NCBI GenBank assembly: GCA_018242605.1 | Contig: JAFEBP010000005.1 | Span: forward strand, 396,861-460,860 | Direction of reading: 5' to 3' | Length of the DNA stretch: 64,000 bases | DNA from: Planctomycetota bacterium | GTDB lineage: Bacteria; Planctomycetota; Phycisphaerae; Phycisphaerales; UBA1924 | Shown here: in pieces, positions 16,052 through 23,896 of the stretch | Layout of the letters: every line of letters starts with the position of its first letter | Position numbering within the stretch: position 1 is the stretch's first letter | Translations under genes and position numbers: made by a program | Notes under the pieces: generated by a model | Told to the model about the DNA's origin: nothing | Database searches by the model: none | What the model saw: the letters and a program-made list of their open reading frames with translations, nothing else

Positions 16052-18898
16052 ATGCCCCAGCCACTTCCCGAACAACCTCCGTCCGAGAAACCCCCGCCGG
16101 CAGCGCCGCGGGCGGTCGCCGTGAATCTACGTGATCTTGTGGGAGAGTGCTTAGATTTGCCGGCCCCCGAGCGAGCCGCGTTTCTGGACCGCTCTTTGGG
16201 CCATGAACCGGCCTTGCGTGCCAAGGCTCAGAGATTGTTGGATGCCCACGCACGCGCGAACAACTCGGGGTTCCTCGAGCGCGGCACCGCGACCGAGGCG
16301 CTGGCGTACATGTCGACCCGGGTGATTGAGAGTGGGGGCCCGCAGGAACTGCTCGGGGCGATCATCGGACGGTACCAAGTGCGTGCGTTGGTGGGCTCCG
16401 GCGGAATGGGCAGTGTGTACGAGGCGACTCAGGAGAATCCGCGACGGACCGTGGCGCTCAAGGTAATGCGGTTCGGGTTGCTGTCGCCCTCGGCGCTGCG
16501 TCGATTTGAGTATGAAGCGCAGGTGTTGGGGCGCATGCGTCACCCCGGGATTGCACAGGTGTACGAAGCGGGAACGCACGCGCCCGAAACGGCGGTGGGA
16601 ACACCACGGCTGAGCGTGCCGTTCATCGCGATGGAACTGGTGCCAGAGGCCCGGACCATCACCGACTTCGCGCGAACCCACGCGATGGACACAAGGTCGC
16701 GGCTGGGCTTGTTCCTTCGGGTGTGCGAGGCGGTCCAGCACGCCCATCAGCGCGGCATCATCCACCGCGACCTCAAGCCCAGCAACATCCTCATCGATGC
16801 TTACGGCCAGCCGAAGATCATTGACTTCGGTGTGGCACGCATTGCCGACGATGAGACTGACCTGGCGACGATGCAGACCCGGGTGGGCCAGCTCATCGGC
16901 ACGCTGCAATACATGAGCCCGGAGCAGTGCGGGCACGGCGCCGTGGAGGTCGACACACGCACGGACGTGTATTCGCTGGGTGTCGTGCTGTTCGAGTTGC
17001 TCACCGGCAGGCTTCCCTACGACGTCTCCAACGCGGCGGTGTTGGAGGCCACCCGGATCATCCGTGAGCGGGCACCCACGCGACCCTCGGGCATCGACAT
17101 CGCCCTGCGCGGCGACATCGAGACCATCGCGCTAAAGGCGCTCGAGAAGGACCGCGATCGACGGTACCAATCGGTGGCGGATCTGGCCCGGGACATCGGC
17201 CACTATCTCGCGGGAGAACGGATCAGCGCCAGGCCCGCGAGCATGACGTATCAGGTGCGCCTGTTCACGCGGCGGCACAAGGCGGCGGTGTTCGGCGCCG
17301 CAGGCATTTTTCTGGCGATCATCGTGGGCTTGGTGGGAACCTCGATCGGGTTCCTTCGGGCGACTCGCGAGCGGGATCGGGCGCTGGCAGCGCAGATCAT
17401 CGCGCGCGACGAGGCGCGGCGGGCTCACAGCATCGCGGAGTTTCTGAAGTCTGCGGTGGTCTCCGCGGATCCTTACGCCCTTCCGAACGCGCAGGGCGAG
17501 CCGGGGCCCGCGTTGCCCGATGTTCAACTGAGCACCGCGCCCTTTCCGACCATCGATGGTTCGCAGAACAACGCGGCGGACCTTCTGGTTGCGGCGGGAA
17601 AGCACCTGGAGAGCGCGTTCAGCAGCGATCTTCTCACTCGAGCGGAGCTTGGAACCACCATCGGCACCACCCTCAGGGCCTATGGCCGGTTCGGTGAATC
17701 GGCGGAGTTGCTGCGGGACGCGTTGGCCATCCGGGAGAAACAACTGGGCCCTTCGGACCCTGACACCATCGAGACGCGCCGCATGCTGGCGATGTCGTAC
17801 GAGAATCAGGGTGAGATCGGCCGCGCGGTGCCGCTGCTGGAGCGCAACTTTGAACTGGTCGGGGGGGGGCTGGACAAAGCCGAACTGCGGTCGATCATCG
17901 CGGCACGGGATTTGGCGAACAACCTGGCGGTGAGGAACGAGCACGAGAAAAGCCTTGAACTAATCGATCGGGCCTACCGCGCGGTGCGGGCCAGGCGGGG
18001 GGAGGCGCACCCGATCACCTTGGAACTCGAGGCGGAACGAGCGGGCGCGATCTGGAACGCCGGGCGGCGCGAGGAGGGCGCACAGCTGCTGCGCGCCGCG
18101 GTCGAGAAACTTCAGAAATACTCGGGCGAGAACTCACAGCAGGCGGCGTGGGCGAACTGGCAGCTCGCGGTCTTCCTCAAACAGACCGGGCCGCTGTCCG
18201 AGGCCGAGACGCTCCTCCGGCGCGTGTACGAGGTGACCAAAGCGCGTTACGGCGCGAACACGGTGCCGATCCTGCAAGTGGAAGTGGAACTTCTCTACAA
18301 TTTGCGTCGCCAGGGCCGGTACGAGGAAGCGGCCGAACTCGCGGACCACATTCTGTCCGTTTCGCTATCGGTGTTCGGCGAAGAGCACCACCGCACGATC
18401 CGTGCCAAGGCGAGCAAGGCCAGAACGCTGCTGTATATCCCGGATCGCCTGGCCGAGGCTGTGCGTCTGTCCCGGGAGGCCGCGGACGGAGCCGACCGGA
18501 TATTGGCGCCCGATGATGGAAACGCCTGGATTTACCGTGCCATCTACGCCGAGGCTACACGCCGGGCTGGCCGACCGGCCGAAGCGGAACAGATCCTGCG
18601 GACACTTCGGACACGGATGGGCGTGGAAGCGACGCGCGATGGGCTGGACGCGGTGATGCTGCATCAATATACAGGGCTTTGCCTTCTCGATCAGGGCAAT
18701 CGCGAAGAGGCGGAGAAGGAACTGCTCGAGGCTTGGAGCCGCATCGAGAGGCAGAACGATCCGTTCAGTGAGCACGTGCGGGAGGTCGCCGAGGCGCTCG
18801 CGGGGCTGTACGCGATGAACGGGAACCAGGAGGCGGCTGAGATGTGGCGGCTCAGAGTCCCGAGTAACTCTGTGTCCAATGCGGGCGACAGGAATTGA
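16052..18898 (+). CDS. Membrane-anchored Ser/Thr protein kinase with TPR C-terminus
   Basis: The 948-residue protein has a Pro-rich start, a small helical region (26-75) and a complete kinase domain at about 107-385. Visible motifs are the glycine loop GSGGMG (115-120), Lys137 (VALK), HRDLKPSN (238-245), DFG (258-260) and an SPE motif in LQYMSPEQ. One transmembrane helix follows (about 412-434), then tetratricopeptide-like helices to the end (PLSEAETLLRRVYEV, DQGNREEAEKELLEA). This is a common planctomycete receptor-kinase design, with the kinase inside and the TPR sensor outside; substrates are unknown. The stop codon lies inside the convergent tRNA-Leu gene, so the last six codons are antisense to tRNA. 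Confidence 0.9.
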   Translation: MPQPLPEQPPSEKPPPAAPRAVAVNLRDLVGECLDLPAPERAAFLDRSLGHEPALRAKAQRLLDAHARANNSGFLERGTATEALAYMSTRVIESGGPQELLGAIIGRYQVRALVGSGGMGSVYEATQENPRRTVALKVMRFGLLSPSALRRFEYEAQVLGRMRHPGIAQVYEAGTHAPETAVGTPRLSVPFIAMELVPEARTITDFARTHAMDTRSRLGLFLRVCEAVQHAHQRGIIHRDLKPSNILIDAYGQPKIIDFGVARIADDETDLATMQTRVGQLIGTLQYMSPEQCGHGAVEVDTRTDVYSLGVVLFELLTGRLPYDVSNAAVLEATRIIRERAPTRPSGIDIALRGDIETIALKALEKDRDRRYQSVADLARDIGHYLAGERISARPASMTYQVRLFTRRHKAAVFGAAGIFLAIIVGLVGTSIGFLRATRERDRALAAQIIARDEARRAHSIAEFLKSAVVSADPYALPNAQGEPGPALPDVQLSTAPFPTIDGSQNNAADLLVAAGKHLESAFSSDLLTRAELGTTIGTTLRAYGRFGESAELLRDALAIREKQLGPSDPDTIETRRMLAMSYENQGEIGRAVPLLERNFELVGGGLDKAELRSIIAARDLANNLAVRNEHEKSLELIDRAYRAVRARRGEAHPITLELEAERAGAIWNAGRREEGAQLLRAAVEKLQKYSGENSQQAAWANWQLAVFLKQTGPLSEAETLLRRVYEVTKARYGANTVPILQVEVELLYNLRRQGRYEEAAELADHILSVSLSVFGEEHHRTIRAKASKARTLLYIPDRLAEAVRLSREAADGADRILAPDDGNAWIYRAIYAEATRRAGRPAEAEQILRTLRTRMGVEATRDGLDAVMLHQYTGLCLLDQGNREEAEKELLEAWSRIERQNDPFSEHVREVAEALAGLYAMNGNQEAAEMWRLRVPSNSVSNAGDRN

Positions 18899-18963
18899 AC
18901 CTGCAAAGCCTTGCGGCCACGGGATCCTAAGTCCCGCGCGTCTGCCAGTTCCGCCACGCCCGC
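18880..18963 (-). tRNA. tRNA-Leu (anticodon UAG)
   Basis: The acceptor stem GCGGGCG pairs with CGCCCGC at the 3' end, followed by discriminator A. The anticodon stem-loop is CGGGA-CTTAGGA-TCCCG, giving anticodon TAG (bases 18927-18929). It has the long variable arm of a class II tRNA, and the T loop reads TTCAATT. The 3' CCA is not encoded. A TAGGAT -10 (18974-18979) lies 10 bases before the 5' end. Nineteen bases at the 3' end overlap the kinase gene on the other strand. Confidence 0.95.
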
Positions 18964-18973
18964 GGAATGCAGA

Positions 18974-18979
18974 ATCCTA
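18974..18979 (-). promoter_or_regulatory. -10 element (TAGGAT) of tRNA-Leu
   Basis: TAGGAT lies 10 bases upstream of the mature tRNA 5' end. No good -35 is seen. Co-transcription from the SWIM gene 72 bases upstream is also possible. Confidence 0.4.
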
Positions 18980-19035
18980 GCCGGGATCGGGCACGCTACC
19001 GGACGAGCCGGATCGACCCGAATTCGCGAAGGTGG

Positions 19036-20118
19036 TCATTGCTCTTCGGCTTCATCTTCAGTTTCGTCGTCGGAACCAGTTTCTTCCGCCTCGGGAGGCA
19101 TTTCGTCCGCCACTTTGCGTGCCCGCTCGCTGACCACTTCGTAGCAGCTGGCGAGCAATCCCACCAGCGGGAACGGCGCGTTGGTGAAGGGGCTCTGACC
19201 CAAGCGACGAAGGATCGGGTGGCTGACGGGCGGGGGGGACAGAGGCAAATCGATGGACGCCATCGCGGCTCCGGCATCCCAGAATCGTTCGATGCACTCC
19301 TCGAGCGGCTTGACGGGGACATCAGCCACGCCCGCGACCCGCTGCTGATAAATCGGAGTGACACCCAGGACCGCCCCGGCAAGCACGCGGCGCTGCCGCA
19401 GACGTTCGATCAGCTCCTGGCCCTCCATGCCCCGCATCAGGAACATCAAGAACGGCTCGGTGGAAAGCCGCTGCGCAAACAGGTATGCCGCGCAGCAAAC
19501 GTGCTTGCACCATTTGCCGGCGATCGGCTTGGGAGATGGGCCGGCTTCGGCACCGTTCTCCCCACGCCATTCCGCGCAGGTGCACAAGTGCTTGACCTCG
19601 ACCGCGTCCATGGGGAATAGCTTGAGTCCCAGGGGAGCAAAGACATCCTCGATATTCGCGGGGAGCTCACTGGCCAGAAGCTTGGCGGCATAGAGCGCGC
19701 CGTCGGCCATCGTCTCAACCACCTTCTCCCACGTTTCGAGGGGGATCGTGTCGAAGCCGATGACAGTGATGTAGGGCCGTTCGGCGCGGCCTTGAACCGC
19801 TGCTTCGACCTTTCCGACGGTGTAGCTAATCCGCTTGGTCTGGCCGAGTCGCGCGTATTCCAAGCCTTCGACCAGTCGCGAGCCCTCCGCGGCTTGCTCG
19901 ATGAGGCGTAGCCACCGCTGAGCGGCCCATGCCGTCGAGGGCGCGATGTCGCCGGCGCCGATTTTGACGCCGCCGCGGACCTTGCGTGGGCGCAGCAGAA
20001 CAGGCTTGTTGAGCGGCCGGCGCGGGAACACGCCGGGCTGCAGCGGCGCCCTCGGGGGAGCGGCGTCGCCGGCGGGCGGTGGCGTGGGTGACGCTGAATT
20101 TGGGGTCGGTTCGGGCAA
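19036..20118 (-). CDS. SWIM zinc-finger protein
   Basis: The 360-residue protein has a Pro/Ala-rich start, a beta-rich middle and a SWIM zinc finger: C-T-C in HLCTCAEW (about residue 183) followed by C-K-H-V-C in GKWCKHVCCAAY (about 207), the CxC...CxHxxC pattern. The C-terminus is strongly acidic (EETGSDDETEDEAEEQ). SWIM domains occur next to SNF2-family helicases or in DNA-binding proteins; no helicase gene is adjacent here. Start is TTG at 20118, supported by TAGAAT ending 6 bases upstream; no better ATG exists before the conserved part. Confidence 0.8.
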   Translation of the reverse strand: MPEPTPNSASPTPPPAGDAAPPRAPLQPGVFPRRPLNKPVLLRPRKVRGGVKIGAGDIAPSTAWAAQRWLRLIEQAAEGSRLVEGLEYARLGQTKRISYTVGKVEAAVQGRAERPYITVIGFDTIPLETWEKVVETMADGALYAAKLLASELPANIEDVFAPLGLKLFPMDAVEVKHLCTCAEWRGENGAEAGPSPKPIAGKWCKHVCCAAYLFAQRLSTEPFLMFLMRGMEGQELIERLRQRRVLAGAVLGVTPIYQQRVAGVADVPVKPLEECIERFWDAGAAMASIDLPLSPPPVSHPILRRLGQSPFTNAPFPLVGLLASCYEVVSERARKVADEMPPEAEETGSDDETEDEAEEQ

Positions 20119-20124
20119 GAGGAG

Positions 20125-20130
20125 ATTCTA
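20125..20130 (-). promoter_or_regulatory. -10 element (TAGAAT) of the SWIM gene
   Basis: TAGAAT ends 6 bases before TTG at 20118, which supports this unusual start codon. Confidence 0.45.
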
Positions 20131-20210
20131 CGCTCTTCCCCGTGAGCAGCGGAGTCAGGCCGGCAGCAAAACTACTGCCCGCGCTGTTCCCGGCGTCCCC
20201 ACGGTACGGG

Positions 20211-20216
20211 TACGCT
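20211..20216 (+). promoter_or_regulatory. -10 element (TACGCT) of holA
   Basis: TACGCT ends 8 bases before the ATG at 20225. Confidence 0.4.
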
Positions 20217-20224
20217 TCGCGTCC

Positions 20225-21250
20225 ATGGCGAAGAAAGAGAAATCCGATGCGCCCGCCGGGAAGGCCCTGTCCGCAGAATGCCGCGTTGTGATCATGCGCG
20301 GTCCCGATGGCTTCCGCCGCCAGGAACTCACGGGTCAACTCAAGGCAATGCTTGAGAAATCCTTCGGGAACGTGGATGTCGTCCACTTCACGGGCGCCGA
20401 CCGACCCGCGGCGGAAATTCTCGATGAATGTCGCTCTTTCGGGCTGATCGCTTCTCACAAACTTGTCGTGCTCGACGACGCGGACGAACTCATCAAGGAG
20501 GACACTCGCCCCCTCTTCGAGCGGTACGCCGCGGCGCCGAGCGATGGCGCGACGCTGGTGATCCGAGCGGATTCACTACCCGCCGGCAAACTCGACAAGG
20601 CGGTCGACGCGGTGGGGTGCGTGATCACATGCGAACCGCCCAACGACGCCCAAGCGCGTGAGTGGACGCTGCGTCAGGCCAAGAACGTCCACAAGATCGA
20701 ACTGGAAGACGACGCGGCGACGTTATTGGTGGAGCGGGTGGGCCCGAATCTCGCCGGGTTGGACATGGAGATCGCCAAACTCGCAGTCGCCGCGGCAGGG
20801 GCCAAGAGCATCAACAAAGCGCTGGTACAGGAATATGTCGGTAAGTCTCGTGACGAAGAGATCTGGGATATTCAGTCGCAGTTATTGACGGCGAGACCGA
20901 GCGAGCGGTTGGAGGCGGTGCGCAAGATCATGGACGTGAACCGCCAGCCGGCGACACTGGTGCTCTGGGCCATCACAGACATGGCGAAGAAAATTCACGC
21001 CGTGTCGCGAGCGATTCGTGCAGGGCAGAATCCGTACCAACTCAAGTACGCGTTCAAGTTGTTCGGGGACTCCGCGGACCCGATCATCGAGATCGCGAAG
21101 CAGATAGAGCCGACCGCCGCGTTGCGGTTGTTCCGGGTGTGCGTGGAAGCCGACCGGCGGACGAAATCGGGTCTTGCCGATGCGGACAGGGCAGTGGAAA
21201 TAGCGACGCTGCGGCTGCCCCGGCCCAAGAACTCGGCGGTTCAGCGATAG
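20225..21250 (+). CDS. holA: DNA polymerase III delta subunit (HolA)
   Basis: The 341-residue protein has the HolA layout. An N-terminal Rossmann-like region shows YxLxG-type strands (CRVVIMRGPDGFRRQEL) and the ASHKLVVLDDADEL segment near residue 75. The middle alpha domain has LVERVGPNLAGLDMEIAKLA near 170, matching the G-N-D-L-x-x-L-x-x-E-x-x-K-L motif. A C-terminal collar domain has NPYQLKYAFKL. HolA is the wrench of the clamp loader that opens the beta clamp. It is diverged, as delta subunits commonly are. It is divergent from the SWIM gene with 106 bases between them. Confidence 0.88.
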   Translation: MAKKEKSDAPAGKALSAECRVVIMRGPDGFRRQELTGQLKAMLEKSFGNVDVVHFTGADRPAAEILDECRSFGLIASHKLVVLDDADELIKEDTRPLFERYAAAPSDGATLVIRADSLPAGKLDKAVDAVGCVITCEPPNDAQAREWTLRQAKNVHKIELEDDAATLLVERVGPNLAGLDMEIAKLAVAAAGAKSINKALVQEYVGKSRDEEIWDIQSQLLTARPSERLEAVRKIMDVNRQPATLVLWAITDMAKKIHAVSRAIRAGQNPYQLKYAFKLFGDSADPIIEIAKQIEPTAALRLFRVCVEADRRTKSGLADADRAVEIATLRLPRPKNSAVQR

Positions 21251-21376
21251 GCGGGCGTTGGAGTCTCGCGGCGCGTGCGTTGCCGTGTTCTTGAACGAAC
21301 GGAATCCAACGGCGGCTGCGGAGCGAACTGACATTCGCGCCAAGTTGCACCACGTGACGTTTTCGGAAAACCCCGA

Positions 21377-22228
21377 ATGAACAGGTCTGCCATGCTGAGT
21401 TCGATCGCCCTTCTGCTGTTCACTGCCGGCGCGCTTGCGTCGGAGCGGCCCGGGCCGGTTCCGCCCGAAAAGGATCACGCAGATGGGTCGGATCCTTCGG
21501 CTAAGGTGGTGCGGATCCGAGGCGAGGATTCTGTGAAGGCGGAGCGGGACGAAGGCGGGGCGTACAAGGCCGGTCCTTGTCGGTTTGATACGCCGTTGCC
21601 GGACGGATACCCGGCGCCCACGCCGCCCGACTGCATAGAAATAAAGCGATATCCATCGGTTCGACGTGCCGAGTTTTCCGGAAGCGTCACGCCCGACCTG
21701 GGAATGAGCATCGCGTTCTTTCCGCTGTTTCAACACATCTCCGACCGCAAGATTCCGATGACGTCGCCGGTCGAAGTTGATTACGCAGGAATGGGAGTTG
21801 TTCTGAAACGCGACAGCGGCGATGAGGCGCCCGCGGAGAACAATGAGGAACCGACCAAGAAGCCGCCCACGACGTGGACGATGTCTTTCCTTTACCGCAC
21901 GCCGGATCTGGGGCCTGTAGGTGCGGATCGCAAGCGAACGAATGTCAAGGTGGTCGATACGTCTGCCGTGACGGTGATCTCGCTGGGAGTCCGTGGCTCT
22001 CAGACGTTCGGGCGGATGCGGGAGCGCATCGAAGTGTTACAGCGTTGGCTGGCCGATCAGAGCGTGTTCGAGGCAGCGGGAGATCCCAGAGGCCTTTACT
22101 ACAACGGGCCGGATGTGCCGGAGTTCAACAAGTGGGGTGAGGTGCAGATTCCGATCCGGCTGGTGAGCGACTCTCCGCCGAAGATTGAAACGCATCAAGG
22201 CAAATCGGACGGTCCGAAGACACCGTGA
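21377..22228 (+). CDS. Exported SOUL/HEBP-family heme-binding-like protein
   Basis: The 283-residue protein has a signal peptide (MNRSAMLSSIALLLFTAGALA), a linker of about 50 residues, then a SOUL domain: IEIKRYPSVRRAEFSG, LFQHISDRKIPMTSPVEVDY near 125 and a late MSFLYRTPDLG strand. SOUL proteins bind heme or related tetrapyrroles; the I-x-MTSPV motif is the family hallmark. An Asp/Glu/Pro-rich loop (residues ~150-172) interrupts the domain. No heme gene adjoins it. A strong hairpin terminator shared with the convergent gdh gene follows the stop. Confidence 0.8.
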   Translation: MNRSAMLSSIALLLFTAGALASERPGPVPPEKDHADGSDPSAKVVRIRGEDSVKAERDEGGAYKAGPCRFDTPLPDGYPAPTPPDCIEIKRYPSVRRAEFSGSVTPDLGMSIAFFPLFQHISDRKIPMTSPVEVDYAGMGVVLKRDSGDEAPAENNEEPTKKPPTTWTMSFLYRTPDLGPVGADRKRTNVKVVDTSAVTVISLGVRGSQTFGRMRERIEVLQRWLADQSVFEAAGDPRGLYYNGPDVPEFNKWGEVQIPIRLVSDSPPKIETHQGKSDGPKTP

Positions 22229-22260
22229 TCCGACCCCTACGAAGATCCAGACGGGACATG

Positions 22261-22287
22261 AAAAACGGCGTGGAAATCCACGCCGTT
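22261..22287 (-). terminator. Rho-independent terminator of gdh
   Basis: A perfect inverted repeat (AACGGCGTGG / CCACGCCGTT, 22264-22287, 4-base loop) is followed on the minus strand by a run of five T. It lies between the convergent SOUL and gdh genes and may stop both transcripts. Confidence 0.85.
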
Positions 22288-22317
22288 GCCCTTTCAATTG
22301 ATTTGCAGTTGGGCTGA

Positions 22318-23709
22318 TTACGGGAAGAGGCCGCGGATTGCATAGGCAGCCTGCAGCCGCTCAAGGGCGGCGATGTAGGCCGCGGTGCGGAGGCCGCACT
22401 TGTACTTCTTGCGGGCGTCGCGGACCTTCTTGGCGGCGAGAATCATGTGCTTGTTGAGCTCGGAGTCAACGCGGTCGAGTTCCCACTGATGGCACGTCTT
22501 GTTCTGCACCCACTCGAAGTAGGAAACGGTCACGCCGCCGGCGTTGCAAAGGATGGCGGGGAGCACTTCGATGCCCCGGGATTCAAGCACTCGCTCGCCC
22601 GCGGGAGTGGTGGGGGCGTTGGCCCCTTCGGCCACGACCTTGCAGTTCACGATTTTGGCCTCGACTTCGGTGATCATCTGCTCGAGGGCCGCAGGGACGA
22701 AGACGTCGACCTTGGTCTCGTAGAATTCTTCCTTATCGATGCGGCCCGCGCCCTTGAAGTTAGCGACGCCGCCCGCCTTTGAAACGTGCGCCGCGAGTGA
22801 GTGCGCATCGATGCCGCCGTCGTTCAGGATGCCGCCGGTGTGGTCCATCACGGCGATCAGTTTCGCCCCGCGATCCTGAAGAATGCGGGCGGTCCAACTG
22901 CCGACGTTGCCGAAGCCCAGCACGCTGAACTTGCAGCCCTTGATGTCGATTCCGATCTCCGGGAGCATCTCGGTGAGCGTGTCTACAACGCCCTGACCGG
23001 TGGCTTTCTCACGACCTACCGAGCCGCCGTACTCGATCGGTTTGCCGGTGATGACTGCCTCCGGCTGGCGGCCTCCGACTTCGCTCAGGAACGAATAGGT
23101 GTCCGCGATCCAGGCCATGTGCTGGCTGTTGCTGCCCACATCGGGCGCGGGGATGTCGTAATCGGGCCCGATCTGGTGGGCGATCGCAGCGGTGAAGCGA
23201 CGAACGATGCGCTCCATCTCGCCCTTGCTGTGCTTGTACGGATCAACCTTGATGCCGCCCTTGCCGCCGCCGTACGGAACTCCGACGAGGCTGCACTTCA
23301 TGGTCATCAGGAACGCGAGGCTCTTCACATCGTCAAGATGAACGTCGTGGTGGAACCGCAGCCCGCCCTTGTACGGCCCTAGGGCATTATTGTGCTGCAC
23401 GCGGTAGCCCTTGAACAACCGATACTCGCCGTCGTCCATCTTGACGGGGAAGTTGACCATGATCTCGTTCTTGGGCTGGGCGAGGATGATCTTGAGATGA
23501 TGCGGAAGGTTCATCATGTCCGCGGCCGTCAGCATGCTGCTCACGGTCTGGCGGTACAGGTTGTTGGGGTCGGAAGGAAACCCAAGCTCATCAAAGAGCG
23601 GGTGCTTGAGAAGTTCGCCGTTGCCTCCGCCGTGCGCGTGCTGGGTGCCCTTCGACGCGGGCTTGGAGGCGGGCTTCTTGGCGTTCTTGGCGGCGGGGGC
23701 GGATGGCAT
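22318..23709 (-). CDS. gdhA: Glutamate dehydrogenase (Glu/Leu/Phe/Val family)
   Basis: The 463-residue protein has a Lys/Ala-rich start (1-32) that is longer than usual. The catalytic domain follows with GPYKGGLRFHHDV (active-site Lys) near 97, VPYGGGKGGIKVDP near 132 and IPAPDVGS near 172. The nucleotide-binding domain has VLGFGNVGSWTA near 245 (GxGxxG). The C-terminus has EGANAPTTP and LCNAGGVTVSYFEW. It interconverts glutamate with 2-oxoglutarate and ammonia; NAD versus NADP is not decided. I chose the ATG at 23709; upstream in-frame ATGs would add 28 residues without protein character. The leader is long with a promoter at 23789-23819. Confidence 0.93.
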   Translation of the reverse strand: MPSAPAAKNAKKPASKPASKGTQHAHGGGNGELLKHPLFDELGFPSDPNNLYRQTVSSMLTAADMMNLPHHLKIILAQPKNEIMVNFPVKMDDGEYRLFKGYRVQHNNALGPYKGGLRFHHDVHLDDVKSLAFLMTMKCSLVGVPYGGGKGGIKVDPYKHSKGEMERIVRRFTAAIAHQIGPDYDIPAPDVGSNSQHMAWIADTYSFLSEVGGRQPEAVITGKPIEYGGSVGREKATGQGVVDTLTEMLPEIGIDIKGCKFSVLGFGNVGSWTARILQDRGAKLIAVMDHTGGILNDGGIDAHSLAAHVSKAGGVANFKGAGRIDKEEFYETKVDVFVPAALEQMITEVEAKIVNCKVVAEGANAPTTPAGERVLESRGIEVLPAILCNAGGVTVSYFEWVQNKTCHQWELDRVDSELNKHMILAAKKVRDARKKYKCGLRTAAYIAALERLQAAYAIRGLFP

Positions 23710-23788
23710 GACGACGGGGTTCCCAGATCGGTGTTGGAAGGAAGGCGACAACAGTCCCGGGCGCGTTTCGGAACGGGCGCAGGGGACC

Positions 23789-23819
23789 ATCATACTGCTG
23801 ACGAACGGCTCTCGGTCAA
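23789..23819 (-). promoter_or_regulatory. Probable promoter of gdh
   Basis: TTGACC (23814-23819) and TATGAT (23789-23794) are separated by 19 bases, slightly long. They would give a leader of about 70 bases. Confidence 0.4.
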
Positions 23820-23896
23820 GGGCTTTCCGTGATGGGAGGAAAATTCAGTGGGATGGAGAAGCCCATGGAATGTACGGTTTGTACTCGGTAATTCCG

